DNA of 59,124 nucleotides from Myxococcales bacterium (lineage in GTDB: Bacteria; Myxococcota_A; Polyangia; Haliangiales; Haliangiaceae): positions 1-59,124 of the forward strand of contig JAEUJX010000349.1 of assembly GCA_016794545.1 (NCBI GenBank), given 5' to 3'. The notes below the pieces were generated by a model. The model was not told the origin of the DNA. It saw nothing but the letters and a program-made list of their open reading frames with translations, and ran no database searches. Made by a program: the position numbers and the translations under genes. How positions within the stretch are numbered: position 1 is the first letter of the stretch; every line of letters begins with the position of its first letter. Shown here piece by piece: positions 1 through 8,352 of the stretch.

Positions 1-2307
<2,307 letters not shown>

Positions 2308-2311
<4 letters not shown>

Positions 2312-3153
2312 GGCTTGCCGCCCGGTGGCTTCTCGAGGAGCCTGCCGGGCGCGATCGCCCCGTCGTCGGGCCGCCAGCGCCGGCGCTTCATGATGAACGG
2401 CACGTGCACCTGGTCGGACTTGTAGTCGAGGCAGAGCGCGTACATCACGAGGTTGATGCCCATGCGGAACGACAGCTCGCGCTGGCGCTCCCCGCCGGGC
2501 TCGCACCGGAAGTCGTAGTTGCCGAAGTCGTCGCGCGTCCACGCGCCGCCCATGTCGTTCGCGACGTACGCGGCGACGATGCGGCCATCGCGGAAGATGC
2601 CCTCCATCGCGGGCGCGATCGCGAGGCGGCCGAGCGGCTTGTCGAGCAGGTAGAACGACTTGTAGACGACGTGATCGGCCGGGACGATCTCCAGCGACTT
2701 CTGCGCGCCGACCGCGGGGAACACCGCGCTCATCAGCTTGCGGACCGAGCCGTCGAACGCGCCGTCGGTCGAGCCCTCGGCGCTGTCGATGAGCAGGAAC
2801 CCGCCGAACGTGAGGAACCGCCGCAGCGCCTCGATGCCGGCCGCGCTCGGCAGCTCGATCTCGCGATCCCCCGCGAGGTAGAGGAACGGCGTCTCGTGGA
2901 GGTTCTCGCTGGTCGGCGTGACATGCGCCGGCTCGAGCTCGACATCGATCGACGTGCGCTTCTGGAGCTCCCAGCCCATGCGCCGGAGCGCACTCGGCCG
3001 CGGGTTCCATGAAGGCCCGAGCTGGAGCTGACCGATCCGGAACTTGCTCCCGGGCCCGATCGCCTCGGCGCGCCGGCTCGCGAGCGCGAGCGCCGCCGCC
3101 GCAAGGCCTCCACCGAGCAGGCGTCGGCGCGAGATGCCGGGACGATCTTCCAC
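2308..3153 (-). CDS. DUF4159 family protein with twin-arginine signal
   Basis: 281 residues. The N-terminus reads SRRRLLGGGLAAAALALA, a twin-arginine export signal ending near an Ala-Glu-Ala site. The rest matches DUF4159: a short N-terminal strand region, then FLYLAGDREIELP, then FGGFLLIDSAEG, and a C-terminal GINLVMYALCLDYKSDQ. DUF4159 genes are regularly found beside VWA/MoxR/Bat-type genes, as here; the function is unknown. The GTG start is chosen because the Tat signal begins there and a TACCTT hexamer lies 6 bases upstream. The stop overlaps the next gene by 4 bases. Confidence 0.85.
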
Positions 3154-3159
3154 CCGCGG

Positions 3160-3165
3160 AAGGTA
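3160..3165 (-). promoter_or_regulatory. -10 hexamer TACCTT for a leaderless DUF4159 transcript
   Basis: TACCTT on the minus strand is separated by 6 bases from the GTG start at 3153. No Shine-Dalgarno sequence fits in that space. No clear -35 is visible. Confidence 0.5.
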
Positions 3166-3207
3166 GCGCCGGCGCCCCGCCGAGGCCACCACCTGCGTCG
3201 GGCGTGT

Positions 3208-3213
3208 TAGCGT
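3208..3213 (+). promoter_or_regulatory. -10 hexamer TAGCGT for a leaderless transcript
   Basis: TAGCGT is followed by 6 bases and then the ATG at 3220. It lies back to back with the minus-strand hexamer at 3160-3165, so two divergent promoters fit in 66 bp. Confidence 0.45.
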
Positions 3214-3219
3214 GGCGGT

Positions 3220-3918
3220 ATGCGCCTGGGTGGGGCCCTGCTCCTGGTCGCGGCCGTACCCTTCGCGGCCGCCGCCGACACCGTCGCGCCCGCCAAGGAC
3301 CCGGCCCCCGGCTCCAGGACGGTGCGCCCCCCGTCCTCGCCACCGCCGTCGGCGCCGGCCGGCGGCTACTCGCACCAGGGGATGTTCATGGCGTCGCTCC
3401 GCCTGGGCGTCGGCCTGCGCGCGATCATCCCGTACGACAAGACCGACTTCTGCGGTGAGGCCGACTCCTCGACGTCGACCGGCAACGCCCCGGTGTGCAG
3501 CGGCCGGGCGCCGTTCTCGTTCGACCTCGAGCTCGGCTACGGCCTGTCCCGCCGGATCGACCTGTTCGCCGAGGTGCGCCTCGGCATCGAGGCCGACTTC
3601 GCGCCGACCGCGCTGACCACGAGCAAGGACGGCCCCCACCCGCTCCACATCTCGCCCGGCGCGCGGTTCTTCTTCTCCGACGCGAAGAGCACGAAGCTGT
3701 TCACCACCGCGCAGATCGTCCTCGACTTCACCGGCTACGAGGACGCCGCCGGCAATCGCCGCGGCACGGACTTCGGCCTCAAGAACCTGTCGGGCATCTG
3801 GCTCGACCTCGATCAGGGCTACGGCTTCTACGCGTACCTCGGCGAGACCGCGACGTTCTCGCGCTGGTGGATGTTCGAGCTCGACGTCGGTGTCGGCGTG
3901 CAGGCGCGCTACCACTGA
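3220..3918 (+). CDS. Predicted outer-membrane beta-barrel protein
   Basis: 232 residues, not recognised as a named family. It begins with a cleavable signal peptide (MRLGGALLLVAAVPFAAAA), then a Pro-rich linker (residues about 25-50). The remainder alternates polar and hydrophobic residues in strands such as FDLELGYGLSRRIDLFAEVRLG and MFELDVGVGVQARYH, ending in an aromatic-containing last strand as barrels do. The likely location is the outer membrane of this Gram-negative-type cell. It starts its own unit, with a -10 element close to the ATG. Surface or assembly role unknown. Confidence 0.7.
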   Translation: MRLGGALLLVAAVPFAAAADTVAPAKDPAPGSRTVRPPSSPPPSAPAGGYSHQGMFMASLRLGVGLRAIIPYDKTDFCGEADSSTSTGNAPVCSGRAPFSFDLELGYGLSRRIDLFAEVRLGIEADFAPTALTTSKDGPHPLHISPGARFFFSDAKSTKLFTTAQIVLDFTGYEDAAGNRRGTDFGLKNLSGIWLDLDQGYGFYAYLGETATFSRWWMFELDVGVGVQARYH

Positions 3919-3948
3919 CCGCCGTCGCGCATCACAGCGTCACCGGCC

Positions 3949-4698
3949 ATGGCTCCCTCCTCGTTCGCGGACCACTACTCGACCATCTCGGCGCGCTACG
4001 CGGCGTACCGGCCGACCTACCCGCCCGCGCTCGTCGACGTGCTCGCCGATCGCGCACCCGCCGGCACCGCGTGGGACATCGGCTGCGGGACCGGCCAGCT
4101 CTCGGTCGAGCTCGCGCGACGCTTCGCGCGCGTGATCGCGACCGACCCCGCGCAGGCGCAGCTCGACGCCGCGACCGCCGCGCCGCGCGTCGAGTACCGG
4201 TGCGCTCCCGCCGAGGCGAGCGGCCTGCCCGACGCGAGCATCGCGCTCGCCGTGGCCGCGCAGGCCGCGCACTGGTTCGACTGGCCGCGCTTCCTCGCGG
4301 AGGTCGCCCGCGTGACCGTCCCCGGCGCGCTGGTCGCGCTCGTCAGCTACGGGATCCTCGAGGTCGACGGCGCCGGCGCGAACGAGATCGTCCAGCGCTA
4401 CTACACCGACGACGCCGGCCCCGACTGGCCTCCCGGGCGCGCGCACGTCGAGAATCACTACCGGGACCTCCACCTGCCGTGGCCGCCCGTCGACGCGCCT
4501 CCGCTCGCGATGACCGCGCGGTGGACGCGCGACGAGCTCGTCGGCTACCTGACGACGTGGTCCGCGACCGTGAAGCTCGTCGCCGCGCGCGGCACCGGGC
4601 CGCTCGAAGCCGCGGCCTCCGCGCTGGCCGCGGTCTGGCCCGACGGCGAGGTGCGCGAGATCCGCTGGCCGTTGACGGTGAAGCTCGCGCGGCGCTGA
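3949..4698 (+). CDS. Class I SAM-dependent methyltransferase
   Basis: 249 residues, a normal length for a small-molecule methyltransferase of the UbiE/Tmt type. The N-terminus FADHYSTISARYAAYRPTYP is the usual substrate cap start. Motif I is WDIGCGTGQLSVELA (about residues 42-56), the acidic residue after strand 2 is in ATDPAQAQL, and QAAHWFDW is the post-motif region seen in this group. The substrate cannot be told. It lies 30 bp after the outer-membrane protein and 17 bp before the HAD gene on the same strand. The HAD gene has its own -10-like site, so an operon is possible but not certain. Confidence 0.85.
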   Translation: MAPSSFADHYSTISARYAAYRPTYPPALVDVLADRAPAGTAWDIGCGTGQLSVELARRFARVIATDPAQAQLDAATAAPRVEYRCAPAEASGLPDASIALAVAAQAAHWFDWPRFLAEVARVTVPGALVALVSYGILEVDGAGANEIVQRYYTDDAGPDWPPGRAHVENHYRDLHLPWPPVDAPPLAMTARWTRDELVGYLTTWSATVKLVAARGTGPLEAAASALAAVWPDGEVREIRWPLTVKLARR

Positions 4699-4703
4699 CG
4701 GGG

Positions 4704-4709
4704 TATAAC
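4704..4709 (+). promoter_or_regulatory. -10 hexamer TATAAC before the HAD gene
   Basis: TATAAC sits 6 bases before the ATG at 4716, just after the methyltransferase stop, giving the HAD gene its own leaderless promoter. Confidence 0.45.
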
Positions 4710-4715
4710 GCGGCG

Positions 4716-5531
4716 ATGTCGTACCGGCTGCTCGCGCTGGATCTCGATGGAACGCTGCTCCGCAGCGATCACTCCGTCGACGATCGAGACCGCGCGGCCA
4801 TCGCCGAGCTGCAGCGCGCCGGCGTGACCGTCACGATCATCACCGGCCGGCTCCAGTCGGGCTCGGTCGCCGCGGCGCGCGCGTGCGGGATCGAGGGTGC
4901 GATCGCCTGCGTCGAGGGCAGCCACCTCGTCGAGCTCGCCTCGAACACCACGCTCGCGCACCACCCGATGGACGTCGAGCTCCGCCGCGTGCTGCGCGAC
5001 ACCACCGGCGATCACGGCCTCGCGACGTTCGTGTTCGACGCGCAGGCGATCCACCACGATGACGCCGGCGCGCCGTACGCGGGCTACGTGCGCACCTGGT
5101 CGCCCGACCTCCGGCTCGTCGAGGAGGAGCTCGCGTGGCAGACCGAGCCGATCGCCGCGGTCGCGATCGGCGATCCGGATCGCGTCGCCGCCGCGCACGA
5201 GGTGCTGCGCGGCCACGCGGACCGGCTGTTCTCGGTGTCGTTCGCGGTCAGCCAGATGCCCGGGAAGCACGCGGTGCTCGTGCGCGCCGCCGGCCCCTCG
5301 AAGGGCACCGCGCTCCGTGAGCTGTGCCGGCTCGTCGGCTGCTCGACGGACGAGGCGGTCGCGATCGGCGACTGGGTCAACGACGTGCCGATGTTCGAGG
5401 TCGCCGGCCGCTCGTTCGCGATGGGCGGTGCTCCCGATCACGTCAGCTCGAAGGCCACCGATCGACTGGAGACCATCGCGGGGAGCGGCGGTGGGATCGC
5501 CGAAGCGATCCGCCGCGCATGGGGCGCGTGA
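4716..5531 (+). CDS. HAD superfamily phosphatase, Cof/YbiV type
   Basis: 271 residues, the usual size for Cof-type (HAD IIB) phosphatases acting on sugar phosphates or similar metabolites. Motif I is LDLDGTLLRSD at residues 8-18, with Asp9 the nucleophile and Asp11 the acid/base. Motif II is the Thr in ITGR near residue 48. The C2 cap lies between about residues 85 and 185. The motif III lysine is in SKGTALREL and motif IV is GDWVNDVPMFEVAG, in place of the common GDNxNDxxM. The stop overlaps a GTG that opens a 32-codon frame. Confidence 0.88.
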   Translation: MSYRLLALDLDGTLLRSDHSVDDRDRAAIAELQRAGVTVTIITGRLQSGSVAAARACGIEGAIACVEGSHLVELASNTTLAHHPMDVELRRVLRDTTGDHGLATFVFDAQAIHHDDAGAPYAGYVRTWSPDLRLVEEELAWQTEPIAAVAIGDPDRVAAAHEVLRGHADRLFSVSFAVSQMPGKHAVLVRAAGPSKGTALRELCRLVGCSTDEAVAIGDWVNDVPMFEVAGRSFAMGGAPDHVSSKATDRLETIAGSGGGIAEAIRRAWGA

Positions 5532-5626
5532 TCGAGAGCAACCTCGACCGATTGGCGGGAGGGCGCTTCAACGACAACCCCGACACGGCGCCGGCGAAGA
5601 CCGCGGTCGCCGCGCGGTCGAGCTAA
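5528..5626 (+). CDS. Possible 32-residue protein coupled to the HAD gene
   Basis: A GTG at 5528 overlaps the HAD stop as GTGA, the coupling seen between most operon partners in this window. The frame runs 32 codons (beginning MIESNLDRLAGGRF) to a TAA at 5624, and nearly every codon ends in G or C. The peptide is polar, with no signal or membrane segment. Its stop coincides with that of the convergent gene at 5623. No family is recognised, and chance cannot be excluded at this length. Confidence 0.3.
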   Translation: MIESNLDRLAGGRFNDNPDTAPAKTAVAARSS

Positions 5627-6609
5627 GGCGACAGCTCGCCGCCGACGACGAGACCGACCTGCACGCCGAACGACGGCGCCGCGAACACCTGCGTGCCTTC
5701 GGGCGACCGGAACGTCCGCGCGCTCGGAGAGGCGCCGAGCTCGAGCGCCGCACCGAAGCGCAGCATCGCGAGCTTGGCGGTCCACGCGCACCCCGCGCGC
5801 AGCGCGAGCCCGGTCTGGTGCTCGCTGCGAGCCGTGCCGCGCTGATCGCCGGAGAGCGTGCCGCGCCCGAGCCCCGCGCCGACCCACGGCTCGATCTCGA
5901 ACATCCCGCGATCGAACGTCCAGCTCGTCGTCGCGATCGCGGACCAGTCGCGCCACCGGCCGGTGAAGCCGGCGCTGTCGACGGACCACGCGCTGCCGAC
6001 ATCACCGCGCACGCCGAAGCCCAGGCCGAGCTCCGGCCACGGACGCAGCGTCGCCCCCAGCGCGGCGCGCGTGCTCGCGCCGCCATCGGAGCCGGGTGCG
6101 AGGCGCACGCCTACGCCGCCGTCGAATCGCAGGCGCGGGCCGCCGCCGGACGGCGGCAGCTCGAGCTCGCGCGTGATCGAGGCCGCGGCGGCGGTGGTCG
6201 TGCCGACCGCCGGTGCGCTGGGCGCGGGGGTCTCGGCCGGCAGCCGCATCAGCGTCTTCAGCGTCAGCGCGACCGACGTGGCGCCGACGGGATCCATCGG
6301 CCCCATCGCCGCGGGCCGGCGCTCGACCGAGTCGCGCGAGCGGTCGAAGATCACGAGCTCGCCGGAGTCGCGCCACACCACGTACGTGGCGCCCTCCGCG
6401 GTGGCCTGCGTGCGGGCGGAGTCGACGTCGAACGGCACCGCCTCGGCCACGACGATCGGGATCGACCACGGCGACAGCGAGGTCTCGACCGCGCGTGCGA
6501 GCTGCGGATCGGGGTCGGCCAGCAGCACGCGATCGCTCGTCCCCGCCACGGCCGAACCGACCCCCAGCGAGAGCGCGACCGCGACGAACTGCAGCGAGAC
6601 CAGGCGCAT
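5623..6609 (-). CDS. Exported envelope protein, probable beta-barrel
   Basis: 328 residues of no recognised family. A signal peptide (MRLVSLQFVAVALSLGVGSAVA) is followed by a region of about 110 residues (SDRVLLADPDPQLARAVE onward) that could be a small periplasmic domain. It is followed by a Pro/Ala linker and a C-terminal part of about 190 residues with alternating strands (RLRFDGGVGVRLAPG, LGLGFGVRGDVGS, FGVQVGLVVGGELSP) like an outer-membrane barrel. It has a conventional Shine-Dalgarno, GGAGGGA, about 5 bases before the ATG, unlike most genes here. Confidence 0.65.
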   Translation of the reverse strand: MRLVSLQFVAVALSLGVGSAVAGTSDRVLLADPDPQLARAVETSLSPWSIPIVVAEAVPFDVDSARTQATAEGATYVVWRDSGELVIFDRSRDSVERRPAAMGPMDPVGATSVALTLKTLMRLPAETPAPSAPAVGTTTAAAASITRELELPPSGGGPRLRFDGGVGVRLAPGSDGGASTRAALGATLRPWPELGLGFGVRGDVGSAWSVDSAGFTGRWRDWSAIATTSWTFDRGMFEIEPWVGAGLGRGTLSGDQRGTARSEHQTGLALRAGCAWTAKLAMLRFGAALELGASPSARTFRSPEGTQVFAAPSFGVQVGLVVGGELSP

Positions 6610-6656
6610 GCCGTCCCTCCGATGGTCTCACGATTTTCGTACAAGGGGCGGACTGT

Positions 6657-6788
6657 TCAGCGGGCCAGCCGGATCAGCTCGGGGGCCTCGACCCAGCTAC
6701 GAAAGGTCCAGAACGCGGCCCGTGCTCCCGAGACCACGCGGTCCTCGAGGTGAGTCGTCCGGGCGATGCGCGCGATCGCGGTGCTCAG
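6657..6788 (-). CDS. Possible 43-residue protein following the PilZ gene, CTG start
   Basis: Directly after the PilZ gene a second frame stays open for 44 codons to a TGA at 6657-6659. Its first usable codon, CTG at 6788, overlaps the PilZ stop as CTGA, the same geometry as the NTGA overlaps elsewhere. Almost all codons end in G or C, and the product (ending WVEAPELIRLAR) looks like an amphipathic, Arg-rich peptide rather than random translation. There is no in-frame ATG, GTG or TTG upstream before the frame becomes Arg-rich noise. A CTG start, a frameshifted PilZ tail or chance are all possible. Confidence 0.3.
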   Translation of the reverse strand: MSTAIARIARTTHLEDRVVSGARAAFWTFRSWVEAPELIRLAR

Positions 6789-7240
6789 TCGTCGGGCTCG
6801 ATCACGAGCTCGGTGTCCTCGTCCTCGGGCGCGACGCGTTCGGACGGCCCCGTGACCTCGGCGTCGGGCGCGGTTGCGCTCTCCTCGCCGCCGCCGGCGC
6901 TCCAGTGCTGGTCGAGCATGTGCTCGACGAGGAGGTTCAGCGCGGCGGTGGTCTCCGGGCCCAGATCGATGAACCGCACCGCGATCTGGTCGGTCATGAG
7001 ATCCGCCGTGTCGACGCGCACGACCTCGGCGCTGACATCGATGCGGTGGTCCTCGGCGGTGAACACGACCGCGATCGTCTCCTTCATCGCGAGCGCGAGC
7101 GGACCGATGAGCCGCGCCCCCGTCGTCGACAGCGAGTCGATCACGAACGGGACGGTGCGCTTGCCCGCGGTGACCGTGGCCCGGATCGAGGTGTCGACGC
7201 GCGGTGCACGCCTCCGCTCGTCGGGCTTGTCCGTGGTCAC
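6785..7240 (-). CDS. PilZ domain protein (c-di-GMP effector)
   Basis: 151 residues from the GTG at 7240, or 154 from a GTG at 7249. The PilZ signature is present: RRRAPR near the N-terminus supplies the RxxxR ligand-binding arginines, and DSLSTTGARL supplies the DxSxxG motif about 30 residues later. The C-terminus is a long acidic tail. Such single-domain PilZ proteins bind cyclic di-GMP and alter motility or surface polysaccharide in other bacteria; the partner here is unknown. The later GTG is preferred because a TAGAGT hexamer overlaps the earlier one and lies 7 bases upstream of it. Confidence 0.85.
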   Translation of the reverse strand: MTTDKPDERRRAPRVDTSIRATVTAGKRTVPFVIDSLSTTGARLIGPLALAMKETIAVVFTAEDHRIDVSAEVVRVDTADLMTDQIAVRFIDLGPETTAALNLLVEHMLDQHWSAGGGEESATAPDAEVTGPSERVAPEDEDTELVIEPDD

Positions 7241-7247
7241 GTTTCCC

Positions 7248-7253
7248 ACTCTA
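7248..7253 (-). promoter_or_regulatory. -10 hexamer TAGAGT before the PilZ gene
   Basis: TAGAGT ends 7 bases before the GTG at 7240. It overlaps the alternative GTG at 7249, so only the later start is compatible with this promoter. Confidence 0.4.
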
Positions 7254-7344
7254 TCCGAGCCGCCACGAACCGGCTATCCCCGCGAAACTGCCCGTATCCC
7301 GATGAGCCACAAAAACCGGTGACCAAATCGAACGACGGGCCCTC

Positions 7345-7350
7345 TATACC
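7345..7350 (+). promoter_or_regulatory. -10-like TATACC before the XRE gene
   Basis: TATACC lies 5 bases before the ATG at 7356, consistent with a leaderless transcript. Confidence 0.4.
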
Positions 7351-7355
7351 GATCG

Positions 7356-7679
7356 ATGGACACCGCCCGACGCATGCTCGCCGAACGGCTCCGCGACGCC
7401 CGTGAAACCCGTGGCCTCTCCCAGGAGGCCGTCGCCCGCCAGCTGGGACTCCCCCGGCCGGCGATCTCCCACATCGAGAACGGCCACCGCCGGGTCGAGG
7501 CGCTCGAGCTCACCGAGCTCGCCCGCATCTACGACCGCCCGCTGTCCTACTTCACGACCGATGCCCGCGAGGCGCAGCTCGAGCGCGTCGTCCGCGTCAC
7601 CAGCGAGCTCACCGAGGCCGACCGCGACGAGGTGATCAAGTACGCGGAGGAGCTCAAGCGCCGCCGCTACGGCACGTAG
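7356..7679 (+). CDS. XRE-family helix-turn-helix regulator
   Basis: 107 residues. An HTH_3 domain covers about residues 8-62 (LRDARETRGLSQEAVARQLG, then RPAISHIENGHRRVEALEL), with the recognition helix at PAISHIENG. A short C-terminal helical region (EADRDEVIKYAEELKRRR) probably dimerises. It lacks a sensor or peptidase domain, so it may act as a simple repressor or antitoxin-like regulator. Its last 13 bp overlap tail to tail with the polysaccharide-export gene, a possible target or an antisense conflict; that is inference. Confidence 0.88.
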   Translation: MDTARRMLAERLRDARETRGLSQEAVARQLGLPRPAISHIENGHRRVEALELTELARIYDRPLSYFTTDAREAQLERVVRVTSELTEADRDEVIKYAEELKRRRYGT

Positions 7680-8260
7680 ATCGTGTCTCCCGGCAGCACG
7701 TAGATGTTCATGTCGACCCGCTTGCCCGAGGCGAGCAGGTCGTAGTCGAAGGGGATGCGGCGGACCTGCTTGGTCTTGGCGTCGGTGCGCATGAGGACGA
7801 TCCCGTCCCGGCGCGCGAAGCGGGTCGGCCCGCCCGCGAGCGCCAGCGCGTCCGCGATGGTGACGAACTGGTCGGTGGTGAACACGCCGGTCTTCACCAC
7901 CTCGCCCTGGATCGTGAACCGGTAGCTGCGCCAGGTCTTGAGCGCGACGGTGATCTCGCTGCCCTGCAGCGTCTTCACGAAGTCGCCGAGCTTGGCCTTG
8001 ATCTGCCCCTTCAGCTCGGTCGGCGTCTGGCCCGCGGCCTTGAGATCACCGACGAGCGGCATCGTGATCGTGCCGTCGGGGCGGATCGTGGCCTCGGTGT
8101 TCAGGTCCTTGTTGCCCTCGCCCCACACGTTGATCGCGACCACGTCACCGACGCCGAGGACGACCTCGCTGGTCCTCGGGTCGGGCTCGGCCGCGTAGTT
8201 GTACTTCGGCAGGTTCGAGCCACAGGCAGCCGCGAGAACGAGGACAACAAGCCAGCGCAT
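7667..8260 (-). CDS. Polysaccharide export lipoprotein (Wza-like, poly_export + SLBB)
   Basis: 197 residues, short for a Wza-type channel. The lipobox is LAAACGS, with Cys14 the lipidated residue. A poly_export domain (about residues 30-115) includes LGVGDVVAINVWGEGN and RPDGTITMPLVGDLKAAG, and an SLBB-like domain follows (FTIQGEVVKTGVF to the C-terminus, PGDTIYVP). Proteins of this class form or gate the outer-membrane exit for capsule or exopolysaccharide. Here it stands alone, without a co-polymerase or glycosyltransferases in the window. A hairpin lies 15 bp before the start. Confidence 0.85.
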   Translation of the reverse strand: MRWLVVLVLAAACGSNLPKYNYAAEPDPRTSEVVLGVGDVVAINVWGEGNKDLNTEATIRPDGTITMPLVGDLKAAGQTPTELKGQIKAKLGDFVKTLQGSEITVALKTWRSYRFTIQGEVVKTGVFTTDQFVTIADALALAGGPTRFARRDGIVLMRTDAKTKQVRRIPFDYDLLASGKRVDMNIYVLPGDTIYVP

Positions 8261-8274
8261 GGCGGGAAGTTTGA

Positions 8275-8289
8275 CCCGAGTTTCTCGGG
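8275..8289 (-). promoter_or_regulatory. Hairpin in the leader of the polysaccharide-export gene
   Basis: CCCGAG, a TTT spacer and CTCGGG form a perfect 6-bp inverted repeat ending 15 bases before the ATG. There is no T-run after it on the minus strand, so it looks more like an operator or a leader structure than a terminator of the pilY1 unit. Confidence 0.35.
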
Positions 8290-8352
8290 CGGCGCCAGAC
8301 CACGCGGCCTATTGCGGTGAGCCGAGCGTTAGAACGGTTCGCGACCGAAACG

